From positions 9,733,625 through 9,797,624 of the forward strand of contig OZ007509.1 of assembly GCA_963931865.1 (NCBI GenBank): DNA of 64,000 bases, written 5' to 3'. The notes beneath the pieces were generated by a model. It had not been told where the DNA came from, searched no databases, and saw only the letters and a program-made list of their open reading frames with translations. Shown here in pieces: positions 1-15,700 of this stretch. The stretch's first letter is position 1, and every line of letters begins with the position of its first letter. The translations under genes were made by a program, and so were the position numbers. This DNA is from Axinella damicornis. Its lineage: Eukaryota > Porifera > Demospongiae > Axinellida > Axinellidae.

Positions 1-1714
1 TAAAATGTTCCACTCCTACGTCTCCGGAGAAGAGAATGCTCCACCGCCATCCTGTATACCAGTAGAGAATGCTCCACCGCCATCCTGTATACAAGAAGAG
101 AATGCTCCACCGCCATCGTGTATACGTTCCCAGTGCTGGAGCCGGGGGATGCTCTATAAGAAGTCTGGTAGGCACTACAGCTGCATGGTAAGAGTAAGTA
201 GAGAAGGACAATGTGAAATGTTGGCCTGAATTACAAATCGAATGCGAAACGCATTGAATATGCATAGGGAAAGGATAGCCACATGTCAACTCACACCGTC
301 TCCAGGGTACGATGTTCCACTCCTACGTCTCCGGAGTAGAGAATGCTCAACCGCCATCCTGTATACCAGTAGAGAATACTCCACCGCCATCCTGTATACC
401 AGAAGAGAATGCTCCACCGCCATCGTGTATACCAGAAGAGAATGCTCCACCGCCATCGTGTATACGTACCCAGTGCTGGAGCCGGGGGATGCGCTATAAG
501 AAGTCTGGTAGGCCGGGGGATGCGCTATAAGAAGTCTGGTAGGCATTACAGGTGCATGGGAAGAGTAAGTAGAGAAGGACAATGTGAAATGTTGTCCTGA
601 ATTAAAAATGGAATGCGAAACGCATTGAATATGCATAGGGAAAGGATAGCCACATGTCACTCACACCGTCTCCAGGCTACGATGTTCCACTCCTACGTCT
701 CCGGAGTAGAGAATGCTCCACCGCCATCCTGTATACCAGTAGAGAATGCTCCACCGCCATCCTGTATACCAGAAAAGAATGCTCCACCGCCATCGTGAAT
801 ACGTACACAGTGCTGGAGCCGGGGGATGCGCTATAAGAACTCTGGTAGGCACTACAGCTGCATGGGAAGATTAAGTAGAGAAGGACAATGTGAAATGTTG
901 GCCTGAATTAAAAATGGAATGCGAAACGCATAGAATATGCATAGGGAAAGGATAGCCACATGTCAACGCACACTGTCTCCAGGCTACAATGTTCCACTCC
1001 TGCGTCTCCGGAGAAGAGAATGCTCCACCGCCATCCTGTATACCAGAAGAGAATGCTCCACCGCCATCCTGTATACCAGAAGAGAATGCTCCACCGCCAT
1101 CGTGTATACGTACCCAGTGCTGGAGCCGGGGGATGCTCTATAAGAAGTCTGGTAGGCACTACAGATGCATGGGAAGAGTAAGTAGAGAAGGACAATGTGA
1201 AATGTTGGCCTGAATTACAAATCGAATGCGAAACGCATTGAATATGCATAGGGAAAGGATAGCCAGAAGTCAACTCACACTGTCTCCAGGCTACGATGTT
1301 CCACTCCTACGTCTCCGGAGTAGAGAATACTCAACCGCCATCCTGTACACCAGTAGAGAATGCTCCACCACCATCCTGTATACCAGAAGAGAATGTTCCA
1401 CTGCCATCGTCTATATGTACCCAGTGCTGTAGAATACGTACCCAGTGCTGGAGCCGGGGGATGCGCTATAAGAACTCTAGTAGGCACTACAGCTGCATGG
1501 GAAGAGTGAGTAGAGAAGGACAATGTGAAATGTTGGCCTGAATTAAAAATGGAATGCGAAACGCATTGAATATGCATAGGGAAAGGATAGCCACATGTCA
1601 ACCCATACTGTCTCCAGGCTACGATGTTCCACTCCTACGTCTCCGGAGTAGAGAATGCTCCACCGCCATCCTGTATACCAGTAGAGAATGCTCCACCGCC
1701 ATCCTGTATACCAG

Positions 1715-4230
1715 AAGAGAATGCTCCACCGCCATCGTGAATACGTACCCAATGCTGGAGTCGGGGGATGCGCTATAAGAACTCTGGTAGGCACTACAGC
1801 TGCATGGGAAGAGTAAGTAGAGAAGGACAATGTGAAATGTTGGCCTGAATTAAAAATGGAATGCGAAACGCATAGAATATGCATAGGGAAAGGATAGCCA
1901 CATGTCAACGCATACTGTCTTCAGGCTACAATGTTCCACTCCTACGTCTCCGGAGAAGAGAATGCTCCACCGCCATCCTGTATACCAGTAGAGAATGCTC
2001 CACCGCCATCCTGTATACCAGAAGAGAATGCTCCACCGCCATCGTGTATACGTTCCCAGTGCTGGAGCCGGGGGATGCTCTATAAGAAGTCTGGTAGGCA
2101 CTACAGCTGCATGGTAAGAGTAAGTAGAGAAGGACAATGTGAAATGTTGGCCTGAATTACAAATCGAATGCGAAACGCATTGAATATGCATAGGGAAAGG
2201 ATAGCCACATGTCAACTCACACCGTCTCCAGGGTACGATGTTCCACTCCTACGTCTCCGGAGTAGAGAATGCTCAACCGCCATCCTGTATACCAGTAGAG
2301 AATACTCCACCGCCATCCTGTATACCAGAAGAGAATGCTCCACCGCCATCGTGTATACCAGAAGAGAATGCTCCACCGCCATCGTGTATACGTACCCAGT
2401 GCTGGAGCCGGGGGATGCGCTATAAGAAGTCTGGTAGGCCGGGGGATGCGCTATAAGAAGTCTGGTAGGCATTACAGGTGCATGGGAAGAGTAAGTAGAG
2501 AAGGACAATGTGAAATGTTGTCCTGAATTAACAATGGAATGCGAAACGCATTGAATATGCATAGGGAAAGGATAGCCACATGTCACTCACACCGTCTCCA
2601 GGCTATGATGTTCCACTCCTACGTCTCCGAAGTAGAGAATGCTTCACCGCCATCCTGTATACCAGTAGAGAATGCTGCACTGCCATCCTGTATACCAGAA
2701 GAGAATGCTCCAGCACCATCGTGTATACGTACCCAGTGCTGCATCCGGGGGATGCGCTATAAGAAGTCTGGTAGGCATTACAGCTGCATGGGAAGAGTAA
2801 GTAGAGAAGGACAATGTGAAATGTTGGCCTGAATTACAAATCGAATGCGAAACGCATTGAATATGCATAGGGAAAGGATAGCCACATGTCAACTCACATG
2901 TCTCCAGGCTACGATGTTCCACTCCTACGTCTCCGGAGTAGAGAATGCTCAACCGCCATCCTGTATACCAGTAGAGAATGCTCCACCACCATCCTGTATA
3001 CCAGAAGAGAATACTCCACCGCCATCGACTATAAGAACCCTGGTAGGCACTACAGCTGCATGGGAAGAGTAAGTAGAGAAGGACAATGTGAAATGTTGGC
3101 CTGAATTAAAAATGGAATGCGAAACGCATTGAATATGCATAGGAAAAGGATAGCCACAATTCAACTCACACCGTCTCCAGGCTACGATGTTCCACTCCTA
3201 CGTCTCCGGAGTCGAGAATGATCCACCGCCATCCTGTATTCCAGTAGAGAATACTCCACCGCCATCCTGAATACCAGAAGAGAATGCTCCACCGCCATCG
3301 TGTATACCAGAAGAGAATGCTCCACCGCCATCGTGTATACGTACCCAGTGCTGGAGCCGGGGGATGCGCTATAAGAAGTCTGGTAGGCCGGGGGATGCTC
3401 TATAAGAAGTCTGGTAGGCACTACAGTTGCATGGGAAGAGTAAGTAGAGAAGGACAATTTGAAATGTTGTCCTGAATTAAAAATGGAATGCGAAACGCAT
3501 TGAATATGCATAGGGAAAGGATAGCCACATGTCAACTCACACCGTCTCCAGGCTACGATGTTCCACTCCTACTTCTTCGAAGTAGAGAATGCTTCACCGC
3601 CATCCTGTATACCAGTAGAGAATGGTGCACTGCCATCCTGTATACCAGAAGAGAATGCTCCAGCACCATCGTGTATACGTACCCAGTGCTGCATCCGGGG
3701 GATGCGCTATAAGAAGTCTGGTAGGCACTACAGCTGCATGTTAAGAGTAAGTAGAGAAGGACAATGTGATATGTTGGCCTGAATGAAAAATCGAATGTGA
3801 AACGCATTGAATATGCATAGGGAAAGGATAGCCACATGTCAACTCACACTGTCTCCAGGCTACGGATGTTTCACTCCTACGTCTCCGGAGTTGAGAATAC
3901 TCCACCCCCATCCTGTATACCAGAAGAGAATGCTCCACCGCCATCCTGTATACCAGAAGAGAATACTCCACCGCCATTGTGTATACGTACCCAGTGCTGG
4001 AGCCGGGGGATGCGCTATAAGAAGTCTGGTAGGCACTACAGCTGCATTGGAAGAGTAGGTAGAGAAGGACAATGTGAAATGTTGGTTTCAATGAAAAATG
4101 GAATGCGAAACGCATTGAATATGCATAGGGAAAGGATAGCCACATGTCAACTCACACTGTCTCTAGTCTACGACGTTCCACTCCTACGTCTCCGTAGAAG
4201 AGAATGCTCCACAGCCATCCTGTATACCAG
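1715..4230 (+). repeat. Higher-order satellite block, copy A (2,516 bp)
   Basis: This block of about eight monomers is repeated directly downstream with an offset of exactly 2,516 bp (for example 2539 to 5055, 3488 to 6004, 3836 to 6352). Variant monomers, including two with frame-disrupting substitutions, recur in the same order. Only rare single-base differences were seen on reading. Positions 1-650 match 1927-2576 at offset 1,926, so a third partial copy lies at the left edge. Confidence 0.9.
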
Positions 4231-6746
4231 AAGAGAATGCTCCACCGCCATCGTGAATACGTACCCAATGCTGGAGTCGGGGGATGCGCTATAAGAACTC
4301 TGGTAGGCACTACAGCTGCATGGGAAGAGTAAGTAGAGAAGGACAATGTGAAATGTTGGCCTGAATTAAAAATGGAATGCGAAACGCATAGAATATGCAT
4401 AGGGAAAGGATAGCCACATGTCAACGCATACTGTCTTCAGGCTACAATGTTCCACTCCTACGTCTCCGGAGAAGAGAATGCTCCACCGCCATCCTGTATA
4501 CCAGTAGAGAATGCTCCACCGCCATCCTGTATACCAGAAGAGAATGCTCCACCGCCATCGTGTATACGTTCCCAGTGCTGGAGCCGGGGGATGCTCTATA
4601 AGAAGTCTGGTAGGCACTACAGCTGCATGGTAAGAGTAAGTAGAGAAGGACAATGTGAAATGTTGGCCTGAATTACAAATCGAATGCGAAACGCATTGAA
4701 TATGCATAGGGAAAGGATAGCCACATGTCAACTCACACCGTCTCCAGGGTACGATGTTCCACTCCTACGTCTCCGGAGTAGAGAATGCTCAACCGCCATC
4801 CTGTATACCAGTAGAGAATACTCCACCGCCATCCTGTATACCAGAAGAGAATGCTCCACCGCCATCGTGTATACCAGAAGAGAATGCTCCACCACCATCG
4901 TGTATACGTACCCAGTGCTGGAGCCGGGGGATGCGCTATAAGAAGTCTGGTAGGCCGGGGGATGCGCTATAAGAAGTCTGGTAGGCATTACAGGTGCATG
5001 GGAAGAGTAAGTAGAGAAGGACAATGTGAAATGTTGTCCTGAATTAACAATGGAATGCGAAACGCATTGAATATGCATAGGGAAAGGATAGCCACATGTC
5101 ACTCACACCGTCTCCAGGCTATGATGTTCCACTCCTACGTCTCCGAAGTAGAGAATGCTTCACCGCCATCCTGTATACCAGTAGAGAATGCTGCACTGCC
5201 ATCCTGTATACCAGAAGAGAATGCTCCAGCACCATCGTGTATACGTACCCAGTGCTGCATCCGGGGGATGCGCTATAAGAAGTCTGGTAGGCATTACAGC
5301 TGCATGGGAAGAGTAAGTAGAGAAGGACAATGTGAAATGTTGGCCTGAATTACAAATCGAATGCGAAACGCATTGAATATGCATAGGGAAAGGATAGCCA
5401 CATGTCAACTCACATGTCTCCAGGCTACGATGTTCCACTCCTACGTCTCCGGAGTAGAGAATGCTCAACCGCCATCCTGTATACCAGTAGAGAATGCTCC
5501 ACCACCATCCTGTATACCAGAAGAGAATACTCCACCGCCATCGACTATAAGAACCCTGGTAGGCACTACAGCTGCATGGGAAGAGTAAGTAGAGAAGGAC
5601 AATGTGAAATGTTGGCCTGAATTAAAAATGGAATGCGAAACGCATTGAATATGCATAGGAAAAGGATAGCCACAATTCAACTCACACCGTCTCCAGGCTA
5701 CGATGTTCCACTCCTACGTCTCCGGAGTCGAGAATGATCCACCGCCATCCTGTATTCCAGTAGAGAATACTCCACCGCCATCCTGAATACCAGAAGAGAA
5801 TGCTCCACCGCCATCGTGTATACCAGAAGAGAATGCTCCACCGCCATCGTGTATACGTACCCAGTGCTGGAGCCGGGGGATGCGCTATAAGAAGTCTGGT
5901 AGGCCGGGGGATGCTCTATAAGAAGTCTGGTAGGCACTACAGTTGCATGGGAAGAGTAAGTAGAGAAGGACAATTTGAAATGTTGTCCTGAATTAAAAAT
6001 GGAATGCGAAACGCATTGAATATGCATAGGGAAAGGATAGCCACATGTCAACTCACACCGTCTCCAGGCTACGATGTTCCACTCCTACTTCTTCGAAGTA
6101 GAGAATGCTTCACCGCCATCCTGTATACCAGTAGAGAATGGTGCACTGCCATCCTGTATACCAGAAGAGAATGCTCCAGCACCATCGTGTATACGTACCC
6201 AGTGCTGCATCCGGGGGATGCGCTATAAGAAGTCTGGTAGGCACTACAGCTGCATGTTAAGAGTAAGTAGAGAAGGACAATGTGATATGTTGGCCTGAAT
6301 GAAAAATCGAATGTGAAACGCATTGAATATGCATAGGGAAAGGATAGCCACATGTCAACTCACACTGTCTCCAGGCTACGGATGTTTCACTCCTACGTCT
6401 CCGGAGTTGAGAATACTCCACCCCCATCCTGTATACCAGAAGAGAATGCTCCACCGCCATCCTGTATACCAGAAGAGAATACTCCACCGCCATTGTGTAT
6501 ACGTACCCAGTGCTGGAGCCGGGGGATGCGCTATAAGAAGTCTGGTAGGCACTACAGCTGCATTGGAAGAGTAGGTAGAGAAGGACAATGTGAAATGTTG
6601 GTTTCAATGAAAAATGGAATGCGAAACGCATTGAATATGCATAGGGAAAGGATAGCCACATGTCAACTCACACTGTCTCTAGTCTACGACGTTCCACTCC
6701 TACGTCTCCGTAGAAGAGAATGCTCCACAGCCATCCTGTATACCAG
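4231..6746 (+). repeat. Higher-order satellite block, copy B (2,516 bp)
   Basis: Second copy of the block above. Identity ends near 6747, where copy B switches into a different monomer variant (GTCTATATG segment). The near-identity points to recent unequal exchange or amplification. An assembly duplication is the alternative. Confidence 0.9.
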
Positions 6747-9700
6747 CAGAGAATGCTCCACCGCCATCGTCTATATGTACCCAGTGCTGTAGAATACGTA
6801 CCCAGTGCTGGAGCCGGGGGATGCGCTATAAGAACTCAGGTAGGCACTACAGCTGCATGGGAAGAGTAAGTAGAGAAGGACAATGTGAAATGTTGGCCGG
6901 AATTAAAAATGGAATGCGAAACGCATTGAATATGCATAGGGAAAAGATAGCCACATGTCAACCCACACTGTCTCCAGGCTTCGATGTTCCACTCCTACGT
7001 CTCCGGAGTAGAGAATGCTCCACCGCCATCCTGTATACCAGTAGAGAATGCTCCACCGCCATCCTGTATACCAGAAGAGAATGCTCCACCACCATCGTGT
7101 ATACGAACCCAGTGCTGGAGCCGCGGGATGCGCTATAAGAAGTCTGGTAGGAACTACAGCGGCATGGGAAGAGTAAGTAGAGAAAGACAATGTGAAATGT
7201 TGGCATGAATTAAAAATGGAATGCGAAACGCATTGAATATGCATAGAGAAAGGATAGCCACATGTCAACTCACACCGTCTCCAGGCTACGATGTTCCACT
7301 CCTATGTCTCCGGAGTAGAGAATGCTTCACCGCCATCCTGTATACCAGTAGAGGTAGAGAATGCTCCACTTCCATCCTGTATACCACAAGAGAATGCTCC
7401 AGCGCCATCGTGTATACGTACCCAGTGCTGGTGCCGGGGGATGCGCTATAAGAACTCTGGTAGGCACTACAGCTGCATGGGAAGAGTAAGTAGAGAAGGA
7501 CAATGTGAAATGTTGGCCTGAATTAAAAATGGAATGCGAAACGCATTGAATATGCATAGGGAAAGGATAGCCACATGTCAACCCACACTGTCTCCAGGCT
7601 ACGATGTTCCACTCCTACGTCTCTGGATTAAAGAATGCTCCACCGCCATCCCGTACACCAGAAGAGAATGCTCCACTGCAATCGTGTATACCAGAAGAGA
7701 ATGCTCCACCGCCATCATGTATACGTACCCAGTGCTTGAGCCGGGGGATGCGCTATAAGAAGTCTGGTAGGCACTACAGTTGAATGGGAAGAGTAAGTAG
7801 AGAAGGACAATGTGAAATGTTGTCCTGAATTAAAAATGGAATGCGAAACACATTGAATATGCATAGGGAAAGGATAGCCACATGTCAACTCACACCGTCT
7901 CCAGGCTACGATGTTGCACTCCTACGTCTCCGAAGTAGAGAATGCTTCACCGCCATCCTGCATACCAGAAGAGAATGCTCCACCGCCATCGTGTATACGT
8001 ACCCAGTGCTGGAGCCGGGGGATGCGCTACAATAACTCTGGTAGGCACTACAGCTGCATTGTATGAGTAGGTAGAGAAGGACAATGTGAAATGTTGGCCT
8101 GAATGAAAAATGGAATGCGAAACGCATTGAATATGCATAGGGCAAGGATAGCCACATGTCAACTCACACTGTCTCAAGGCTACGACGTTCCACTCCTACG
8201 TCTCTGGAGTAGAGAATGCTCCACCACCATCCTGCATACCAGAAGAGAATACTCCACCGCCATCGTGTATACGTACCCAGTGCTGGAGCCGGGGGATGCT
8301 CTATAAGAAGTCTGGTAGGCACTACAGCTGCATGGGAAGAGTAAGTAGAAAAGGACAATGTGAAATGTTGGCCTGAATTTAAAATGGATTGCGAAACACA
8401 ATGAATATGCATAGGGCAAGGATAGCCACATGTCAACTCACACTGTCTCTAGGCTACGACGTTCCACTCCTACGTCTTTGGAGTAGAGAATGCTCCACCG
8501 CCATCCTGTATTACAGTAGAGAATGCTCCACCGCCATCGTGTACACCAGAAGTGAATGCTCCACCGCCATCGTGTATACATACCCAGGGCTGGAGCCGGG
8601 GGATGCGCTATCAGAAGTCTGGTAGGCACTACAGTTGCATGGGAAGAGTAAGTAGAGGACAATGTGAAATGTTGGCCTGAATTAAAAATGGAATGCGAAA
8701 CGCATGGAATATGTATCGGGAAAGGATAGCCATATGTCAACTCACACTCTCTCCAGGCTACGATGTTCCACTCCTACGTCTCCGGAGTAGAGAATGCTCC
8801 ACCGCCATCCTGTATACCAGTAGAGAATGCTCCACCGCCATCCTGTATACCAGTAGAGAATGCTCACCGCCATCCGGTATACCAGAAGAGAATGCTCCAC
8901 CGCCATCGTTTATACGTACCCAGTGCTGGAGCCGGGGGATGCGCTATAAGAAGTCTGGTAGGCACTACAGCTGCATGGGAAGAGTAAGTAGATAAGGACA
9001 ATGTGAAATGTTGGCCTGAATTACAAATCGAATGCGAAACGCACTGAATATGCACAGGGAAAGGATAGCCACAAGTCAACTCACACTGTCTCCAAGCTAC
9101 GATGTTCCACTCCTATGTCTCCGGAGTAGAGAATGCTCAACCGCCATCCTGTATACCAGTTGAGAATGCTCCACCACCATCCTGCATACCAGAAGAGAAT
9201 GCTCCACCGCCATCGTGTATACGTACCCAGTGCTGGAGCCGGGGGATGCGCTACAAGAACTCTGGTATGCACTACAGCTGCATTGGATGAGTAGGTAGAG
9301 AAGGACAATGTGAAATGTTGGCCTGAATGAAAAATGGAATGTGAAACGCATTGAATATGCATAGGGCAAGGATAGCCACATGTCAACTCACACTGTCTCA
9401 AGGCTACGACGTTCCACTGCTACGTCTCTGGAGTAGAGAATGCTTCACCGCCATACTGTATACCAGTAGAGAATTCTCCACCGCCATCGTGTACACCAGA
9501 AGAGAATGCTCCACCGCCATCGTGTATACGTACCCAGGGCTGGAGCCGGGGGATGCGCTATCAGAAGTCTGGTAGGCACTACAGTTGCATGGGAAGAGTA
9601 AGTAGAGAAGGACAATGTGAAATGTTGGCCTGAATTAAAAATGGAATGCGAAACGCATTGAATATGCATAGGGAAAGGATAGCCTCATGTCAACTCACAC

Positions 9701-12700
9701 CGTCTCCAGGCTACGATGTTCCACTCCTACGTCTCCGAAGTAGAGAATGCTTCACCGCCATCCTGTATACCAGTAGAGAATGCTCCACTGCCATCCTGTA
9801 TACCAGAAGAGAATCCTCCAGCGCCGTCGAGTATACGTACCTAGTGCTGGAGCCGGGGGATGCGCTTTAAGAAGTCTGGTAGACACTACAGCTGCATGTT
9901 AAGAGTAAGTAGAGAAGGACAATGTGAAATGTTGGCCTGAATTAAAAATGGAATGCGAAACACATTGAATATGCATAGGGAAAGGATAGCCACATGTCAA
10001 CTCACACCGTCTCCAGGCTAAGATGTTGCACTCCTACGTCTCCGGAGTAGAGAATGCTCCACCGCCATCCTGTATACCAGTAGAGAATACTCCACCGCCA
10101 TCCTGTATACCAGAAGAGAATGCTCCACCGCCATCCTGTATACCAGAAGAGAATGCTCCAGCACCATCGTGTATACGTACCCAGTGCTGGAGCCGGGGGA
10201 TGCGCTATAAGAAGTCTGGTAGGCACTACAGCTGCATGGGAAGAGTAAGTAGAGAAGGACATGTCAAATGTTGGCCTGAATTACAAATCGAATGCGAAAC
10301 GCATTGAATATGCACAGGGAAAGGATAGCCACAAGTCTACTCACACTGTCTCCAGGCTACGATGTTCCACTCCTACGTCTCCGGAGTAGAGAATGCTCAA
10401 CCGCCATCCTGTATACCAGTAGAGAATGCTCCACCACCATCCTGTATACCAGAAGAGAATGCTCCACCGCCATCGTCTATATGTACCCAGTGCTGTGGAA
10501 TACGTACCCAGTGCTGGAGCCGGGGGATGCGCTATAAGAACTCTGGTAGGAACTACAGCTGCATGGGAAGAGTAAGTAGAGAAGGACAATGTGAAATGTT
10601 GGCCTGAATTAAAAATGGAATGCGAAACGCATTGAATATGCATAGGGAAAGGATAGCCACATGTCAACTCACACCGTCTCCAGGCTACGATGTTCCACTC
10701 CTACGTCTCCGGAGTAGAGAATGCTCCACCGCCATCCTGTATACCAGTAGAGAATACTCCACCGCCATCCTGTATACCAGAAGAGAATGCTCCAACGCCA
10801 TCGTGTATACCAGAAGAGAATGCTCCACCGCCATCGTGTATATGTACCCAGTGCTGGAGCCGGGGGATGCGCTATAAGAAGTCTGGTAGGCCGGGGGATG
10901 CGCTATAAGAAGTGTGGTAGGCACTACAGTTGCATGGGAAGAGTAAGTAGAGAAGGACAATGTGAAATGTTGTCCTGAATTAAAAATGGAATGCGAAACG
11001 CATTGAATATGCATAGGGAAAGGATAGCCACATGTCAACTCACACCGTCTCCAGGCTACGATGTTCCACTCCTACGTCTCCGAAGTAGAGAATGCTTCAC
11101 CGCTATCCTGTATACCAGTAGAGAATGCTGCACTGCCATCCTGTATACCAGAAGAGAATGCTCCAGCACCATCGTGTATACGTACCCAGTGCTGCAACCG
11201 GGGGATGCGCTATAAGAAGTCTGGTAGGCACTACAGTTGCATGGCAAGAGTAAGTAAAGAAGGACAATGTGAAATGTTGGCCTGAATTAAAAATGGAATG
11301 CGAAACGCATTGAATATGCATAGGGAAAGGATAGCCACATGTCAACTCACACCGTCTCCAGGCTACGATGTTCCACTCCTACGTCTCCGAAGTAGAGAAT
11401 ACTCCACCGCCATCCTGTATACCAGTAGAGAACTCTCCACCACCATCCTGTATACCAGAAGAGAATGCTCCACCGCCATCGTGTATACGTACCCAGTGCT
11501 GGAGCCGGAGGATGCGCTATAAGAAGTCTGGTAGGCACTGCAGCTGCATGGGAAGAGTAAGTAGAGAAGGACAATGTGAAATGTTGGCCTGAATTAAAAA
11601 TGGAATGCGAAACGCATTGAACATGCATAGGGAAAGGACAGCCACATGTCAACTCACACTGTCTCCAGGCTACGATGTTCCATTCCTACGTCTAGGGAGT
11701 AGAGAATGCTCTACCGCCATCCAGCATAAAAGTAGAGAATGCTCCACCGCCATCGTGTATACCAGAAGAGAATGCTCCACCACCATCGTGTATACGAACC
11801 CAAGTGCTGGAGCCGGGGGATGCGCTATAAGAAGTCTGGAAGGCACTACAGCTGCATGGGAAGAGTAAGTAGAGGACAATGTGTAATGTTGGCCTGAATT
11901 AAAAATCGAATGCGAAACGCATTGAATATGCATAGGGAAAGGATAGCCACATGTCAACTTACACTGTCTCCAGGCAACGATGTTCCACTCCTACGTCTCC
12001 GGAGTAGAGAATGCTCCACCGCCATCCTGTATACCAGTAGAGAATGCTCCACCGCCATCCTGTATACCAGAAGAGAATGCTCCACCGCCATCGTGTATAC
12101 GTACCCAGTGGTGGAGCCGGAGGATGCGCTATAAGAAGTCTGATAGGCATTACAGCTGCATGGGAAGAGTAAGTAGAGAAGGACAATGTGAAATGTTGGC
12201 CTGAATTAAAAATGGAATGCGAAACGCATTGAATATGCATAGGGAAAGGATAGCCACATGTCAACTCACACTGTCTCCAGGCTACGATGTTCCACTCCTA
12301 CGTCTCCGGAGTAGAGAATGCTCCACCGCCATGGTGTATACCAGTAGAGAATGCTCCACCGCCATCCTGTATACCATAAAAGAATACTCCACCGCCATCG
12401 TGTATACATACCCAGTGCTGGAGCCAGGGGATGCGGTAAAAGAAGTCTGGTAGGCACTAAATCTGCATGGGAAGAGTAAGTAGAGAAGGACAATGTTGGC
12501 CTGAATTAAAAATCGAATGCGAAACGCATTGAATATGGATAGGGAAAGGATAGCCACATGTCAAGTCACACTGTCTCCATTCCACTCCTACGTCTCCGGA
12601 GTAGAGAATGCTCCACCGTCATCCTGTATACTAGTAGAGAATGCTCCACCGCCTTCCTGTATACCAGAAGAGAATACTCCACCGCCATCGTATATACGTA

Positions 12701-15700
12701 CCCAGTGCTGGAGCCGGGGGATGCGCTATAAGAAGTCTGGTAGGCACTACAGCTGCATGGGAAGAGTAAGTAGAGAACGACAATGTGAAGTGTTGCCATG
12801 AATTAAAAATCGAATGCGAAACGCATTGAATATGCATAGGGAAAGGATAGCCACATGTCAACTCACACTGTCTCCAGGCTACAATGTTCCACTCCTACGT
12901 CATCGGAGTAGACAATGCTCCACCGCCATCCTGTATACCAGTAGAGAATGCTCCACCGCCATCCTGTATACCAGAAGAGAATACTTCACCGCCATCGTGT
13001 ATACGTACCCAGTGCTGGAGTCGGGGGATGCGCTATAAGAAGTCTGGTAGGCACTACAGCTCCATGGGAAGAGAAAGTAGAGAAGGACAATGTGAAATGT
13101 TGGCCTGAATTAAAAATGGAATGTGAAACGCATTGAATATGGATAGGGAAAGGATAGCCACATGTCAACTCAAACTGTCTCCAGGCTATGATGTTCCACT
13201 CCTACGTCTCCGGAGTAGAGAATGCTACACCGCCATCCTGTTTACCAGTAGAGAATGCTCCACCGCCATCCTGTATAGCAGAAGACAATGCGTAACCGCC
13301 ATCGTGTATACGTACCCAGTGCTGGAGTCGGGGGATGCGCTATAAGAAGTCTGGTAGGCACTACACTTGCATGGGAAGAGTAACCAGAGAGGGAAAATGG
13401 AAATGTTGGCCTGAATTAAAAATCGAATGAGAAACGCTTGAATATGCATACGGAAAGGATAGCCACAAGTCAACTCACACTGTCTCCAGGCTACGATGTT
13501 CCACTCCTACGTCTCCGGAGTAGAGAATTCTCCACCGCCATCCTGTACTCCAGTTGAGAATGCTCCACCGCAATCTTGTATACCAGAAGAGAATGCTCCA
13601 CCGACATCGCATATACGTAACCAGTGCTGGAGCTTGGGGATGCGCCATAAGAAGTCTGGTAGGCACTACAGCTGCATGGGAAGAGTAAGTAGAGAAGGAC
13701 AATGTGAAATGTTGGCCTGAATTAAAAATGGAATGCGAAACGCATTGAACATGCATAGGGAAAGGATAGCCACATGTCAATTCACACTTTCTCCAGGCTA
13801 CGATGTTCCACTCCTACGTCTCCGGAGTAGAGAATGCTCTACCGCCATCCTGTACAAAAGTAGAGAATGCTCCACCGCCATCCTGTATACCAGAAGAGAA
13901 TGCTCCAACACCATCGTGTATACGAACCCAAGTGCTGGAGCCGGGGGATGCGCTATAAGAAGTCTGGTAGGCACTACAGCTGCATGGGAAGAGTAAGTAG
14001 AGGACAATGTGTAATGTTGGCCTGAATTAAAAATCGAATGCGAAACGCATTGAATATGCATAGGGAAAGGATAGCCACATGTCAACTTACACTGTCTACA
14101 GGCTACGATGTTCCACTCATACGTCTCCGAAGTAGAGAATGCTCCACCGCCATCCTGTATACCAGTAGGGAATGCTCCACCACCATCATGTATAGCAGAA
14201 GAGAATGCTCCACCGCCATCGTGTATACGTACCCAGTGCTGGAGCCGTGGGATGCGCCATAAGAAGTCTGGTAGGCACTACAGCTACATGGGAAGTTTTA
14301 ATAGAGAAGGACAATGTGAAATGTTGGCCTGAATTAAAAATCGAACGCGAAACGCATTGAATATGCATAGGGAAAGGATAGCCACATCTCAACTCACACT
14401 GTCTCCAGGCTAAGATGTTCCACTCCTACGTCATTGGAGTAGAGAATGCTCCACCGTCATCCTGTATAACAGTAGAGATTGCTCCACCGCCATCCTGTAT
14501 ACCAGAAGAGAATGCTTCACCGCCATCGTGTATACGTACCCAGTGCTGGAGCCGGGGGATGCGCTATAAGAAGTCTGGTAGGCACTACAGCTCCATGGGA
14601 AGAGAAAGTAGAGAAGAACAATGTGAAATGTTGGCCTGAATTAAAAATGGAATGTGAAACGCATTGAATATGCATAGGGAAAGGATAGCCACATGTCAAC
14701 TCACACTGTCTCCAGGCTATGATGTTCCACTCCTACGTATCCGGATTAAAGAGAATGCTACACCGCCATCCTGTATACCAGTAGATAATGCTCCACCGCC
14801 ATCCTGTATAGCAGAAGACAATGCGTAACCGCCATCGTGTATACGTACCCAGTGCTGGAGTCAGGGGGAGCACTATAAGAAGTCTGGTAGGCACTACACC
14901 TGCATGGGAAGAGTAAGCAGAGAGGGAAAATGGAAATGTTTGCCTGAATTAAAAATCGAATGCGAAACGCTTGAATATGCATACGGAAAGGATAGCCACA
15001 AGTCAACTCACACTGTCTCCAGGCTACGATGTTCCACTCCTACGTCTCCGGAGTAGAGAATGCTCAACCGCCATCCTGTATACCAGAAGAGAATGCTCCA
15101 CCGCCATCCTGTATACCAGAAGAGAATGTTCCACCGCCATCGTGTATACGTACCCAGTGCAGGAGCCGGGGGATGCGCTATAAGAAGTCTGGTAGGCACT
15201 ACAGCTGCATGGGAAGAGTAAGTAGAGAAGGACAATGTGAAATGTTGGCCTGAATTAAAAATGGAATGCGAAACGCATTGAATATGCATAGGGAAAGGAT
15301 AGCCACATGTCAACTTACACTGTCTCCAGGCTATGATATTCCACTCCTACATCTCCGGAGTAGAGAATGCTCCACCGCCATCCTGTATACCAGAAGAGGC
15401 CATCGTGTATACGCACCCAGTGCTGGAGTCGGGGGATGCGCTATAAGAAGTCTGGTAGGCACTACATCTCCATGGGAAGAGTAACTAGAGAAGGACAATG
15501 TGATATATTGGCCTGAATTAAAAATGGAATGCGAAACGCATTGAATATGCATAGGGAAAGGATAGCCACATGTCAACTCACACTGTCTGCAGGCTATGAT
15601 GTTCCACTCCTACGTCTCCGGAGTAGAGAATGCTCCACCGCCATCCTGTATACCAGTAGAGAATGCTCCACCGCCATCCTGTATACCAGAAAACAATGCG

